13,115 bases of DNA. Source: Rikenellaceae bacterium. Lineage in GTDB: Bacteria > Bacteroidota > Bacteroidia > Bacteroidales > UBA932. The position numbers and the translations under genes were made by a program. The stretch is taken from assembly GCA_900769145.1 (NCBI GenBank), contig CAAGFN010000203.1, positions 1-13,115 of the forward strand, in the 5' to 3' direction. The notes beneath the pieces are model-generated. The model ran no database searches, was not told the origin of the DNA, and saw only the letters and a list, made by a program, of their open reading frames with translations. Every line of letters starts with the position of its first letter. The stretch's first letter is position 1. Shown one piece after another: positions 1 through 6,799 of the stretch.

Positions 1-554
1 ATGCCGAAGCTGCTGCCTCCGTCCGTAGGTTTCACGAACACAGGGAATTGCAATTCTCCGGCCACTCTCTCAGAGAATGCATCCACATCCATCCCCTTGC
101 GTATGAATGCGTCCGGGGCGAACTTGACATAATCCACGCCTCTCAGATAGCTCTTGCAGGAATACTTGTCGAATGCGACTGCGGACACGAACGCACTGCA
201 CCCGCTGTGAGGGATGCCCAGCATCTCGAAATAGCCCTGAAGCAGGCCATTCTCTCCCGGGGCTCCATGCTGCATTATATAAGCATAGTCAAACTTGATT
301 TTCTCGCCATAGACCGTAACGGAAAAATCATTCTTGTCTATTTCCGGGCGGGCTTCCTCCGGGAATGTCACACGCATCGAATCCTTGTTCCGGTAGGCCA
401 CAAGGCTCCATTTCCCGAAACGGGCAAGTATCTCATAGACATTGTAACGTCCTTCGTCAATGCGGGAAGCTGTGAACTCTCCGCTTCTGCATGCGACCTC
501 CCATTCGGAAGAATCGCTGCCATAAACCACTGCAATGGTCTCGATAGGTTTCAT
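1..554 (-). CDS. ddl: D-alanine--D-alanine ligase, N-terminal part (3' end cut by window edge)
   Basis: Joins two D-alanines using ATP in the cytoplasm, giving the dipeptide that ends the peptidoglycan stem peptide. The ATG is at 554-552 and 184 codons are visible before the window ends. The N-terminus reads IAVVYGSDSSEWEV, the Ddl N-terminal motif, with E17 in the place of the substrate-binding Glu. HGAPGENGLLQGYFEMLGIP at about residues 96-115 is the hallmark HGxxGEdGxxQG segment of the family. FVKPTDGGSSFG at about 173-184 is the start of the ATP-grasp nucleotide-binding region, with K175. The C-terminal half of the ATP-grasp domain lies outside the window. The start codon sits 4 nt after the TGA of the class A PBP gene (559-561), so the two genes are almost certainly co-transcribed and may be translationally coupled. 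No Shine-Dalgarno is seen. No frameshift is seen in the visible part. Confidence 0.93.
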   Translation of the reverse strand, partial: MKPIETIAVVYGSDSSEWEVACRSGEFTASRIDEGRYNVYEILARFGKWSLVAYRNKDSMRVTFPEEARPEIDKNDFSVTVYGEKIKFDYAYIMQHGAPGENGLLQGYFEMLGIPHSGCSAFVSAVAFDKYSCKSYLRGVDYVKFAPDAFIRKGMDVDAFSERVAGELQFPVFVKPTDGGSSFG

Positions 555-558
555 ATTA

Positions 559-2910
559 TCAATCAAAATAATAATCAGTCTCAGTCCTGGCCCCGGCATT
601 GGTATCCTCGTCCCCTCCGCTGCAGCTAAGGTCAATGGTCATTCCGGCCGGAGCCACGAACCTGTCTGACTCGGAAATGCCGAGAGAACCGTCAGCAAGG
701 ACTTTCTTCATAAATATTCCCCATATAGGGAGGGCCATATTCGAGCCGCTTCCCAATGCAAGTGACTGGAAATGAACCTGTCTGTCCTCCGCTCCTACCC
801 AGATGCCGGCCGTGATTGAAGGAGTGTAGCCTATGAACCATCCGTCAGCATTGTCATTGGTAGTTCCGGTCTTTCCGGCTATTTCACCCTTCAGTCCGTA
901 TTTGGCCCTCAATCTGGCTCCGGTTCCGTTGTTGATGACGCCCTCCATCAGGTTCACCATCAGATAAGCAGTCTGCTCGCTGATTGCCTCCTTGCGGCGG
1001 TTGGTGAATTCACCCAGGACATTTCCCATATTGTCCTCAATCCTGGTCACGAACTGGGGAGTGACATAAACTCCCTTGGACGGGAAGGTGTTGTATGCGG
1101 ATACCATCTCGTACAGAGACAGGTCAGCCGGACCCACGCAGAGGGAAGGCACTGCATCAATGTGGCTCTGGATGCCCATTGTCCTCATCATATCCGCCAT
1201 CGGCTCAGGCCCAAGCTGCTTCATAAGATATGCGGAAATATTGTTGGAACTGTGGGTAAGTCCCCACTTGAGGGTGACAGTCTGGCCAATCCAGATATCC
1301 TTGTCGGTACTCCTCGGTGTCCATTCGTCCTCTCCCACTATGAATGTCTGGGGGACATTGACAACCTTCGTGCAAGGGGTCATTCCGGACTGCATCGCAA
1401 GCGTGTAAAGGAACGGCTTGACGGTGGAGCCCACCTGACGCTTTCCCTGGCGGACATTGTCATATTTGAAATATCTGTAGTTCGGGCCGCCGACATAAGC
1501 CTTGATATGGCCAGTGACAGGCTCTATGGCCATGAAGCCGGCCCTGAGAATGGACTTGTAGTATTTTATCGAGTCATCCGGAGTCATTGTGGTATCCACA
1601 TATCCCTTCTTGTTCCAGGAGAATACCCTCATATTGACCGGAACGGAGAAACTCTTCAGGATTTCGGATTCGCTCCGCCCCTCTTTCTTCATGCTGCGGT
1701 AACGGTCGCTCCACCTGCGGGCCTGCTTCATCACAAGGTCCCTCGTGGATTTCTCAACATCATTGGAGAAAGGCTTGTTGGTCTTGTACTTGAGGTCACG
1801 CTGGAAACTCTTCTGGAGGTCTTTTCCCAGATGTTCGGCCACCGCCTCCTCGGCATACTTCTGCATCCTGGCATTGATGGTGGTATATATCCTGAGGCCG
1901 TCCTTGTCCAGATTGTACTGCGACCCGTCAGGCTTGCGGTTCTTGTTCAGCCATCCGTACAGAGGGTCGTCAGCCCATAGCGTGGAATCTGCCACGTAAT
2001 CCTCCCTGTAGGTGTACTTGGAACGCTGCGGTTCCCCGGCATTCATCACCCTCCGGAGCATATCCCTGAAATATGGAGCCAGTCCCGCATTGTGGTCCTG
2101 GACCTGATAGTCTATTGTAATAGGTATCTGCTGAATCGAGTCCCTCTGCTCTTCCGTGAGATAGCCTGCCTTCTCCATCTGGCTGATGACGAAATTGCGG
2201 CGGACAAGGGCTTTGTCAGGGTTCAGTGCCGGATTGTACCTGGTAGGTTTGTTTACCATTCCCACCAGAGTGGCACTCTCCTCCACGGTAAGGTCGGCCG
2301 GTTCCTTGGCGAAGAATGTCTGGGATGCGGCCCTTACGCCGTAGGCATTGCTGCCGAAGAAAATGGCATTGAGATACATGTCCATTATCTCCTCCTTGGT
2401 GTAATCCCGTTCCAGCTTCACGGCGGTTATCCATTCCTTGAGCTTGATTATCACAATTTTGACTTTCGACATTCCGGGGATTTTGCTGGATACGTCAGCC
2501 CTCGGGTACAATGTCTTCGCAAGCTGCTGGGTGATGGTACTTCCGCCGCCCTGGCTCGAATCGCTGAGGAGCAATGTCTTCACCAACACCCTGCCAAGAC
2601 TCTGGAAATCAATGCCGGAATGGTTGTAGAAACGCTTGTCCTCGGTGGCCACGGCGGCCTGGACGAGATATGGGGACAATTCGTCGTATGACACGAATGA
2701 ACGGTTCTCGATATGGAATGTCGTAAGTATCTGCCCGTCATCCGCAATGATTTCTGTGGCCAGCTTGCTTTCCGGATTCTCGAGTTCCTCGAAGGAAGGT
2801 ATGTCGGCGAATGCCCATACCAGGAAAATCATTGCAAGAAGGAGCAGAACCGGAGCGGAGATGATGATCCAGAACCATTTGACGATTTTCTTTCTTGTAC
2901 TGTCTGTCAT
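559..2910 (-). CDS. Class A penicillin-binding protein (PBP1a type), bifunctional transglycosylase/transpeptidase
   Basis: Polymerises lipid II into glycan strands and cross-links the stem peptides; anchored in the inner membrane and active in the periplasm. I use the ATG at 2910 (783 aa); a TTG two codons upstream (2916) is also in frame but less likely. Residues below count from the TTG, so subtract 2. There is a short basic cytoplasmic tail, then one membrane segment (about 11-36). The GT51 transglycosylase domain follows, with catalytic E92 in ATEDKRFYNHSG, GGSTITQQ at 124-131 and ERDYTKEEIMDMYLN at 169-183. The transpeptidase domain has nucleophile S497 in STVK, SSN at 556-558 and KTGTT from 682. 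All key residues are present and the length is normal for class A PBPs. The last 20 or so residues are acidic and polar. The gene is followed 4 nt later by ddl and diverges from topA. mrcA or ponA would be the usual symbol, but the exact paralogue is uncertain. Confidence 0.95.
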   Translation of the reverse strand: MTDSTRKKIVKWFWIIISAPVLLLLAMIFLVWAFADIPSFEELENPESKLATEIIADDGQILTTFHIENRSFVSYDELSPYLVQAAVATEDKRFYNHSGIDFQSLGRVLVKTLLLSDSSQGGGSTITQQLAKTLYPRADVSSKIPGMSKVKIVIIKLKEWITAVKLERDYTKEEIMDMYLNAIFFGSNAYGVRAASQTFFAKEPADLTVEESATLVGMVNKPTRYNPALNPDKALVRRNFVISQMEKAGYLTEEQRDSIQQIPITIDYQVQDHNAGLAPYFRDMLRRVMNAGEPQRSKYTYREDYVADSTLWADDPLYGWLNKNRKPDGSQYNLDKDGLRIYTTINARMQKYAEEAVAEHLGKDLQKSFQRDLKYKTNKPFSNDVEKSTRDLVMKQARRWSDRYRSMKKEGRSESEILKSFSVPVNMRVFSWNKKGYVDTTMTPDDSIKYYKSILRAGFMAIEPVTGHIKAYVGGPNYRYFKYDNVRQGKRQVGSTVKPFLYTLAMQSGMTPCTKVVNVPQTFIVGEDEWTPRSTDKDIWIGQTVTLKWGLTHSSNNISAYLMKQLGPEPMADMMRTMGIQSHIDAVPSLCVGPADLSLYEMVSAYNTFPSKGVYVTPQFVTRIEDNMGNVLGEFTNRRKEAISEQTAYLMVNLMEGVINNGTGARLRAKYGLKGEIAGKTGTTNDNADGWFIGYTPSITAGIWVGAEDRQVHFQSLALGSGSNMALPIWGIFMKKVLADGSLGISESDRFVAPAGMTIDLSCSGGDEDTNAGARTETDYYFD

Positions 2911-2959
2911 TTTCAATCAATATTATAGCGGATTTCTCCGGATTTCGTATTAAGAATGA

Positions 2960-2967
2960 CAAAAATA
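2960..2967 (-). promoter_or_regulatory. Likely -7 box for the class A PBP-ddl operon
   Basis: The minus strand reads TATTTTTG, a perfect match to the Bacteroidota -7 consensus TAnnTTTG, 49 nt before the ATG at 2910. I see no good -33 TTTG at the expected distance, so this rests on the -7 box alone. The same 11-mer TGACAAAAATA (plus strand) occurs at the ispD promoter (6759-6769). Confidence 0.5.
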
Positions 2968-2976
2968 CATAGAAAA

Positions 2977-3009
2977 TTTGGAAATTAACCTCATTTGTGT
3001 TTTACTTTG
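2977..3009 (+). promoter_or_regulatory. Likely topA promoter
   Basis: A TTTG at 2977-2980 is followed after 21 nt by TTACTTTG at 3002-3009. These fit the Bacteroidota -33 (TTTG) and -7 (TAnnTTTG, one mismatch at position 2) elements at a usual spacing. Transcription would start near 3016, giving a leader of about 20 nt before the ATG at 3037. If so, the in-frame TTG at 2995 lies upstream of the transcript and cannot be the start. Confidence 0.45.
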
Positions 3010-3036
3010 CAGCCAGAATCAAAAAACTTGGAACAA

Positions 3037-5346
3037 ATGGAGGGAAATCTTGTGATTGTGGAGTCTCCGGGAAAGATCGGGAAGCTGCAGAAATTTTTGG
3101 GAAAAGACTATATTGTAAAAGCCAGTATCGGGCATATCAGAGACCTTCAGGACAAGAAGTTAAGTGTGGATATAGAGCACGGATTCACACCTGAATACGT
3201 TATTCCGGCCGACAAGGAGAAGGTTGTCGCCGAACTCAAGAAACTTGTCGGTAAGGTCAACACAGTCTGGCTTGCATCCGATGAAGACCGGGAGGGAGAG
3301 GCAATAGCCTGGCATCTCCACGAAGTTCTCGGGCTCAAGGACAAGGACACGAAACGCATTGTCTTCCACGAGATTACGGAAGATGCAATTCTCAAAGCGG
3401 TCAAGAATCCGAGGGAAATCAACATGAACCTCGTAGATGCGCAGCAGGCCAGGAGGGTGCTGGACAGGCTTGTCGGCTTCGAGGTCTCCCCTATTCTCTG
3501 GAGAAAGATCCAGCCGAAGCTTTCAGCCGGAAGGGTGCAGAGTGTCGCATTGAGGCTGGTAGTGGACAGGGAGAGGGAGATTATGTCCTTCGCAAGGGAA
3601 GCCTACTACAAGACCGATGCTGTCTTCACCCCGGAAGGCAAGAGCGTAAAAATCAATGCCACGCTAGGGACCAGGTTCAAGACATTGGAAGAGGCCCGGA
3701 AATTCCTCGGGGACTGTGCGGATGCCGAGTTCAGAATCGGCAGCATTGACAAGAAGGATGCCGTCAGATGCCCGGCGGCTCCGTTCACCACATCGACAAT
3801 GCAGCAGGAGGCGGCGAGGAAACTGCGCTTCACCGTGAACACGACAATGAGGGTAGCCCAGAGCCTGTACGAGAAAGGTCTTATAACATATATGAGAACT
3901 GACTCGACCAATCTCTCAGCTCTAGCCCTCGACACATCCAGGGACTTCATAGTCAGGAACTTCGGGGAGAAATACTCCAAGACCAGGCAGTACAACACCA
4001 AGTCCAAGGGTGCCCAGGAGGCTCACGAAGCCATCAGGCCTACATACATTGAAAACACATCGATAGATGGCACACCCCAGGAGCAGAAACTCTACAATCT
4101 CATCTGGAAGCGTACCATCGCATCCCAGATGGCCGATGCCGCCCTCAAGAACACCAATATAAAGATTGTCAATGACAAGCGCGAGGAAAAATTCGCAGTG
4201 CAGGCTACCCAGGTAGTGTTCGACGGCTTCCTGAAAGTCTATATGGAAAGTTACGACGAGCAGCAGGAAGAGGAAGAGGTTCTCCTTCCTGAGCTCAATG
4301 TCGGGGACAGGATGATTCCTCAATCATTCACCTCCGCCGGCAAATTCACTACTCCGCCGCCGAGATATTCTGAAGCCTCTCTCGTGAAGAAGCTCGAAGA
4401 ACTCGGAATCGGACGCCCTGCCACTTACGGAACCATCATCTCCACTCTCACTACAGGTCGCGGGTACATTGTCACCGGGGACAAGGAGGGTGAGACAATT
4501 CCTGTCACCTGCCTCACGATGAAAAAAGGCGTGATATCCGAAACCGTAAAGACAGAGACGGTCGGTGCGGAAAAGGGAAAACTTCTTCCGCAGGAGATAG
4601 GCATTATCGTAACCGACTACCTGGTCAAGAATTTCGGCAACATCATGGATTATGACTTCACCGCCAATGTGGAGAATGATTTCGACAAGGTTGCCAAAGG
4701 ACAGCTCCGCTGGAACAAAGTCATAGGCGACTTCTATGCACCTTTCCACAAGAAAGTCGAGGACGTGCTGGAGAGCAAGGAATACGGCAGCAAGGTCAGC
4801 AGGGAACTCGGCGTGGATCCGTCAGACGGCCAGCCTTTAGTCGCCAAGTTCGGCCAGTACGGGCCTTACATTCAGAAAGGAGAAGGTGAGCACCGCCAGT
4901 TCGCCCATCTCGCTCCGGGGCAGCTCATAGAAAGCATCACTCTGGAAGACGCCCTCAAACTTTTCCTCCTCCCGAGAAAAGTCGGAACTTACAATGGGAT
5001 AGACATTATAGCCACCAAGGGCAAGTTCGGGCCTTATCTGAAATACGGAGACAAGAACACATCACTTCCAAGAGGCAAAGATCCCCTGACAGTGACTCTC
5101 GAAGAATGTATATCATTGATAGACAGCACATCCGAAAAAGCTGCAACCAACACTCCGATACTCGAGTTCACAGAAAGCGACATACGGGTCATCAACGGCA
5201 GATACGGACCTTACATCAAACACGACGGCAAAAACTTCAAGATTCCGAAGGGAACTGACGCGGCAACTCTGACAGAGGAGAAATGCAAGGAAATCATTGC
5301 ATCTTCAGAGCCGTCCAAGAAATCCTTCAGGCGGAGGAAAGCCTGA
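3037..5346 (+). CDS. topA: DNA topoisomerase I (type IA)
   Basis: Relaxes negative supercoils by single-strand cutting and passage in the nucleoid. The ATG at 3037 gives 769 aa beginning MEGNLVIVESPGK; an upstream TTG at 2995 would add 14 residues unlike any TopA N-terminus. The Toprim domain has E9 in VESPGK and the acidic metal site SDEDREGEAIAW, with D82 and D84. SAGRVQSVALR is at about 163-173. The catalytic tyrosine is Y285 in GLITYMRTDST. TPPPRYSEASLVKKLEELGI starts near 439 and ends the core. The C-terminus carries three repeats of the form G-x-[YF]-GPYxx near residues 605, 663 and 721. These resemble zinc-less topoisomerase C-terminal repeats; no CxxC zinc-ribbon pairs are present, unlike E. 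coli TopA. The tail ends in a basic KKSFRRRKA. Divergent from the class A PBP gene. Confidence 0.97.
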   Translation: MEGNLVIVESPGKIGKLQKFLGKDYIVKASIGHIRDLQDKKLSVDIEHGFTPEYVIPADKEKVVAELKKLVGKVNTVWLASDEDREGEAIAWHLHEVLGLKDKDTKRIVFHEITEDAILKAVKNPREINMNLVDAQQARRVLDRLVGFEVSPILWRKIQPKLSAGRVQSVALRLVVDREREIMSFAREAYYKTDAVFTPEGKSVKINATLGTRFKTLEEARKFLGDCADAEFRIGSIDKKDAVRCPAAPFTTSTMQQEAARKLRFTVNTTMRVAQSLYEKGLITYMRTDSTNLSALALDTSRDFIVRNFGEKYSKTRQYNTKSKGAQEAHEAIRPTYIENTSIDGTPQEQKLYNLIWKRTIASQMADAALKNTNIKIVNDKREEKFAVQATQVVFDGFLKVYMESYDEQQEEEEVLLPELNVGDRMIPQSFTSAGKFTTPPPRYSEASLVKKLEELGIGRPATYGTIISTLTTGRGYIVTGDKEGETIPVTCLTMKKGVISETVKTETVGAEKGKLLPQEIGIIVTDYLVKNFGNIMDYDFTANVENDFDKVAKGQLRWNKVIGDFYAPFHKKVEDVLESKEYGSKVSRELGVDPSDGQPLVAKFGQYGPYIQKGEGEHRQFAHLAPGQLIESITLEDALKLFLLPRKVGTYNGIDIIATKGKFGPYLKYGDKNTSLPRGKDPLTVTLEECISLIDSTSEKAATNTPILEFTESDIRVINGRYGPYIKHDGKNFKIPKGTDAATLTEEKCKEIIASSEPSKKSFRRRKA

Positions 5347-5381
5347 GCAAAGTAACTGATTGTAAGGATAGAAAACTTATC

Positions 5382-5454
5382 TTTTAAGATTGAAGGCCTG
5401 CTAAAACTTAATTTTTTTAAGATTTTGCAGGCCTTAAGTGATACTTTTTAGATT
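5382..5454. repeat. Three phased AT-rich repeats before lrp
   Basis: TTTTAAGATT occurs at 5382-5391 and 5415-5424, and a one-mismatch copy TTTTTAGATT at 5445-5454. Start-to-start spacing is 33 and 30 bp, close to three helical turns. The first copy lies in the palindrome ATCTT-TT-AAGAT (5379-5390) and the second in CTTAA-TTTTT-TTAAG (5407-5421). The array ends 7 bp before the lrp -7 box. Lrp/AsnC proteins often bind several phased AT-rich sites at their own promoters, so these may be autoregulatory operators. This is inference, and the second copy also forms part of the hairpin. Confidence 0.35.
5393..5435 (+). terminator. Hairpin after topA, possible terminator
   Basis: AAGGCCTGC at 5393-5401 pairs perfectly with GCAGGCCTT at 5427-5435. 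The interval can extend the stem (AAAA with TTTT, CTTAA with TTAAG, each arm with one bulged base), leaving a TTTTT loop at 5412-5416. A T-run (5445-5449) lies about 9 nt downstream rather than directly after the stem, so intrinsic termination is likely but not certain. The stem is symmetric and lies between topA and lrp, both on the plus strand. Confidence 0.55.
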
Positions 5455-5461
5455 TTTTACT

Positions 5462-5469
5462 TATTTTTG
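5462..5469 (+). promoter_or_regulatory. Likely -7 box for the lrp gene
   Basis: TATTTTTG is a perfect match to the Bacteroidota TAnnTTTG motif, 27 nt before the ATG at 5497. No clear -33 TTTG is seen at 17-23 nt upstream. The region between is strongly T-rich. Confidence 0.5.
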
Positions 5470-5496
5470 CGGAAGTGAAATAAAAAATCAAAAGTA

Positions 5497-5997
5497 ATGA
5501 GCAAGTATCACATTGACCAGACAGACCAGAAAATCCTTTCCTTCCTTGTAAAGAACGCACGTATGCCTTTCCTTGAAATTGCACGCGAATGCGGGGTTTC
5601 AGGAGCGGCCATACACCAGAGGGTAAAGAGACTGGAGGCTGCCGGAGTAATTACCGGCTCCAGGCTGCTCGTCAAGCCGCAGGCCCTTGGACTCAACATC
5701 TGTGCGTTCATGAGCATCTCCCTCTCCGAGGCCGACAAATACAATGAGGTGGTGGAATGTCTCAAAAAGATTCCGGAAGTGGTGGAATGCCACTTCGTCA
5801 CCGGAAAATACGCTCTGCTCGTAAAAATCTATTGCTTTGACAATGACCACCTTATGGAGGTTCTCCTGAACACGATACAGAAGATTCCTTACATTCTTGC
5901 GACAGATACCATGATTGCCCTTGACGAGGCAATTGACCGTCAGGTTTGGGTCAAGGATTACGAGAACACGACATTCAGCAACAGCAAGGAAGACTAG
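5497..5997 (+). CDS. Lrp/AsnC-family transcriptional regulator
   Basis: A 166-aa DNA-binding regulator of the feast/famine type, expected to form dimers or octamers and sense a small molecule, often an amino acid. The N-terminal winged helix (about residues 5-62) begins with the family signature IDQTDQKILSFLVKNARMPF and has the recognition helix in CGVSGAAIHQRVKRLEAAGV. LGLNICAFMSISL at about 68-80 starts the RAM ligand-binding domain, which continues with HFVTGKYALLVKIYCFDN at about 99-116. The length is normal. The C-terminal 20 residues are polar and need not be structured. The effector and the targets cannot be read from the sequence. The gene lies alone, after a possible topA terminator and an array of AT-rich repeats that may be its own operators. 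Its TAG stop is interlocked with the stop of the convergent ispD. Confidence 0.9.
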   Translation: MSKYHIDQTDQKILSFLVKNARMPFLEIARECGVSGAAIHQRVKRLEAAGVITGSRLLVKPQALGLNICAFMSISLSEADKYNEVVECLKKIPEVVECHFVTGKYALLVKIYCFDNDHLMEVLLNTIQKIPYILATDTMIALDEAIDRQVWVKDYENTTFSNSKED

Positions 5998-6713
5998 ATT
6001 CCCTTCCGCCTGATTTTCATGACGGCCTCGGCCAGGACCATGTCCTCCGGTGTTGTCAACTTGAAATTGAGCCTCTCACCTTCGCAGAAAGTGAGAGGTA
6101 TTCCATATCTTGCAGCCACCGACGCATCATCGGTAAATGATACGTCATAGGCTTGCCCGTATGCCGCCCTGATGTCCTCCGAACGGAAAAGCTGGGGAGT
6201 CTGGGCCCCGAAGAGGACTGACCTGTCAGGCTCTGGTCCGGTTGCCTGCACGAGGTTTCCCTCTTCCCTGACCAGTTTCTTCAATGTATCCACGACCGGC
6301 ATTACGGGAATCAGCGCATGGCAGTCATCTTCCTCGAAACGGGAGAACATCGCCCTTATGAAATCCAATGAAAGGAGTGGTCTCACCCCGTCCTGGACAG
6401 CGACCGTGGCCCCGTCAGGTATCTTCGACAATGCCGCCTTGACGGAATGGAAGCGGGTTATGCCGCCATTGACTATCAACTGGGGGCAATTGAAATTGTT
6501 CTCCACGCAGTATCTTTTCCACCATTCCACGTACTCCCCTCCTTGCGGGAGAACAGTCACGACGGATATTCCGGGAACAGCTTCCGTGAATTTGCTTATG
6601 GTCGTGTGAAGGACTGCACGGCCGGCCAGCGGAAGGAACTGTTTGGGCAGTTCAGACCCCATCCGGGAACCGTGTCCCGCCGCCATTGCTATCAGAAAAC
6701 ATTTTCTCTTCAT
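5994..6713 (-). CDS. ispD: 2-C-methyl-D-erythritol 4-phosphate cytidylyltransferase
   Basis: Transfers CMP from CTP to methylerythritol 4-phosphate, the third step of the MEP isoprenoid pathway in the cytoplasm, which supplies undecaprenyl and other prenyl chains. The ATG at 6713 gives 239 aa; a TTG six codons upstream is not needed because the family motif starts right after this ATG. FLIAMAAGHGSRMGSELPKQ at about 6-25 is the CTP-binding loop with its conserved Arg and Lys. VNGGITRFHSVKAAL is at about 82-96. VQDGVRPLLS at about 106-115 corresponds to the usual VHDAARP motif, with H to Q and A-A to G-V changes. FTDDASVAARYGI and FKLTTPEDM near the C-terminus also fit. The gene diverges from mreB, with probable overlapping promoters, and ends 4 nt inside the lrp stop. 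The related enzyme sugar-nucleotide (ribitol-phosphate) cytidylyltransferase is a less likely alternative. Confidence 0.9.
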   Translation of the reverse strand: MKRKCFLIAMAAGHGSRMGSELPKQFLPLAGRAVLHTTISKFTEAVPGISVVTVLPQGGEYVEWWKRYCVENNFNCPQLIVNGGITRFHSVKAALSKIPDGATVAVQDGVRPLLSLDFIRAMFSRFEEDDCHALIPVMPVVDTLKKLVREEGNLVQATGPEPDRSVLFGAQTPQLFRSEDIRAAYGQAYDVSFTDDASVAARYGIPLTFCEGERLNFKLTTPEDMVLAEAVMKIRRKGI

Positions 6714-6752
6714 AATTGATAGATTTTCCAAGCAAAATTAAGATTTTTTTCG

Positions 6753-6760
6753 TACTTTTG
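6753..6760 (+). promoter_or_regulatory. Likely -7 box for the mreB-rodA operon
   Basis: TACTTTTG matches the Bacteroidota TAnnTTTG motif exactly, 39 nt before the mreB ATG at 6800. I find no clear -33 TTTG. One base separates it from the opposing TATTTTTG used by ispD. Confidence 0.55.
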
Positions 6761-6761
6761 A

Positions 6762-6769
6762 CAAAAATA
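6762..6769 (-). promoter_or_regulatory. Likely -7 box for ispD
   Basis: The minus strand reads TATTTTTG, a perfect TAnnTTTG match, 48 nt before the ispD ATG at 6713. It directly abuts the mreB -7 box (6753-6760), so both promoters cannot be occupied together. Confidence 0.45.
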
Positions 6770-6799
6770 TGCAAAACCCGAAAAACAGATAAATTAGAT

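Noticed and set aside
48..629. Open frame of 193 codons on the plus strand at the left edge
   Set aside because: The minus strand here encodes clear Ddl motifs and the end of the PBP; the plus-strand translation resembles no family.
1162..1980. Open frame of 272 codons on the plus strand, opposite the class A PBP gene
   Set aside because: It is antisense to a well-supported gene, and its translation shows no recognisable domain; it is a by-product of codon use on the other strand.
2995..3036. TTG-initiated extension of topA
   Set aside because: The added 14 residues precede the conserved N-terminus and overlap the likely -7 box.
5347..5496. Small gene or regulatory RNA in the gap between topA and lrp
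   Set aside because: The gap is T-rich, with a hairpin, repeats and the lrp promoter; I see no coding pattern and no known RNA fold.
6716..6799. TTG-initiated extension of mreB
   Set aside because: It covers the promoter region and adds 28 residues not seen in MreB.
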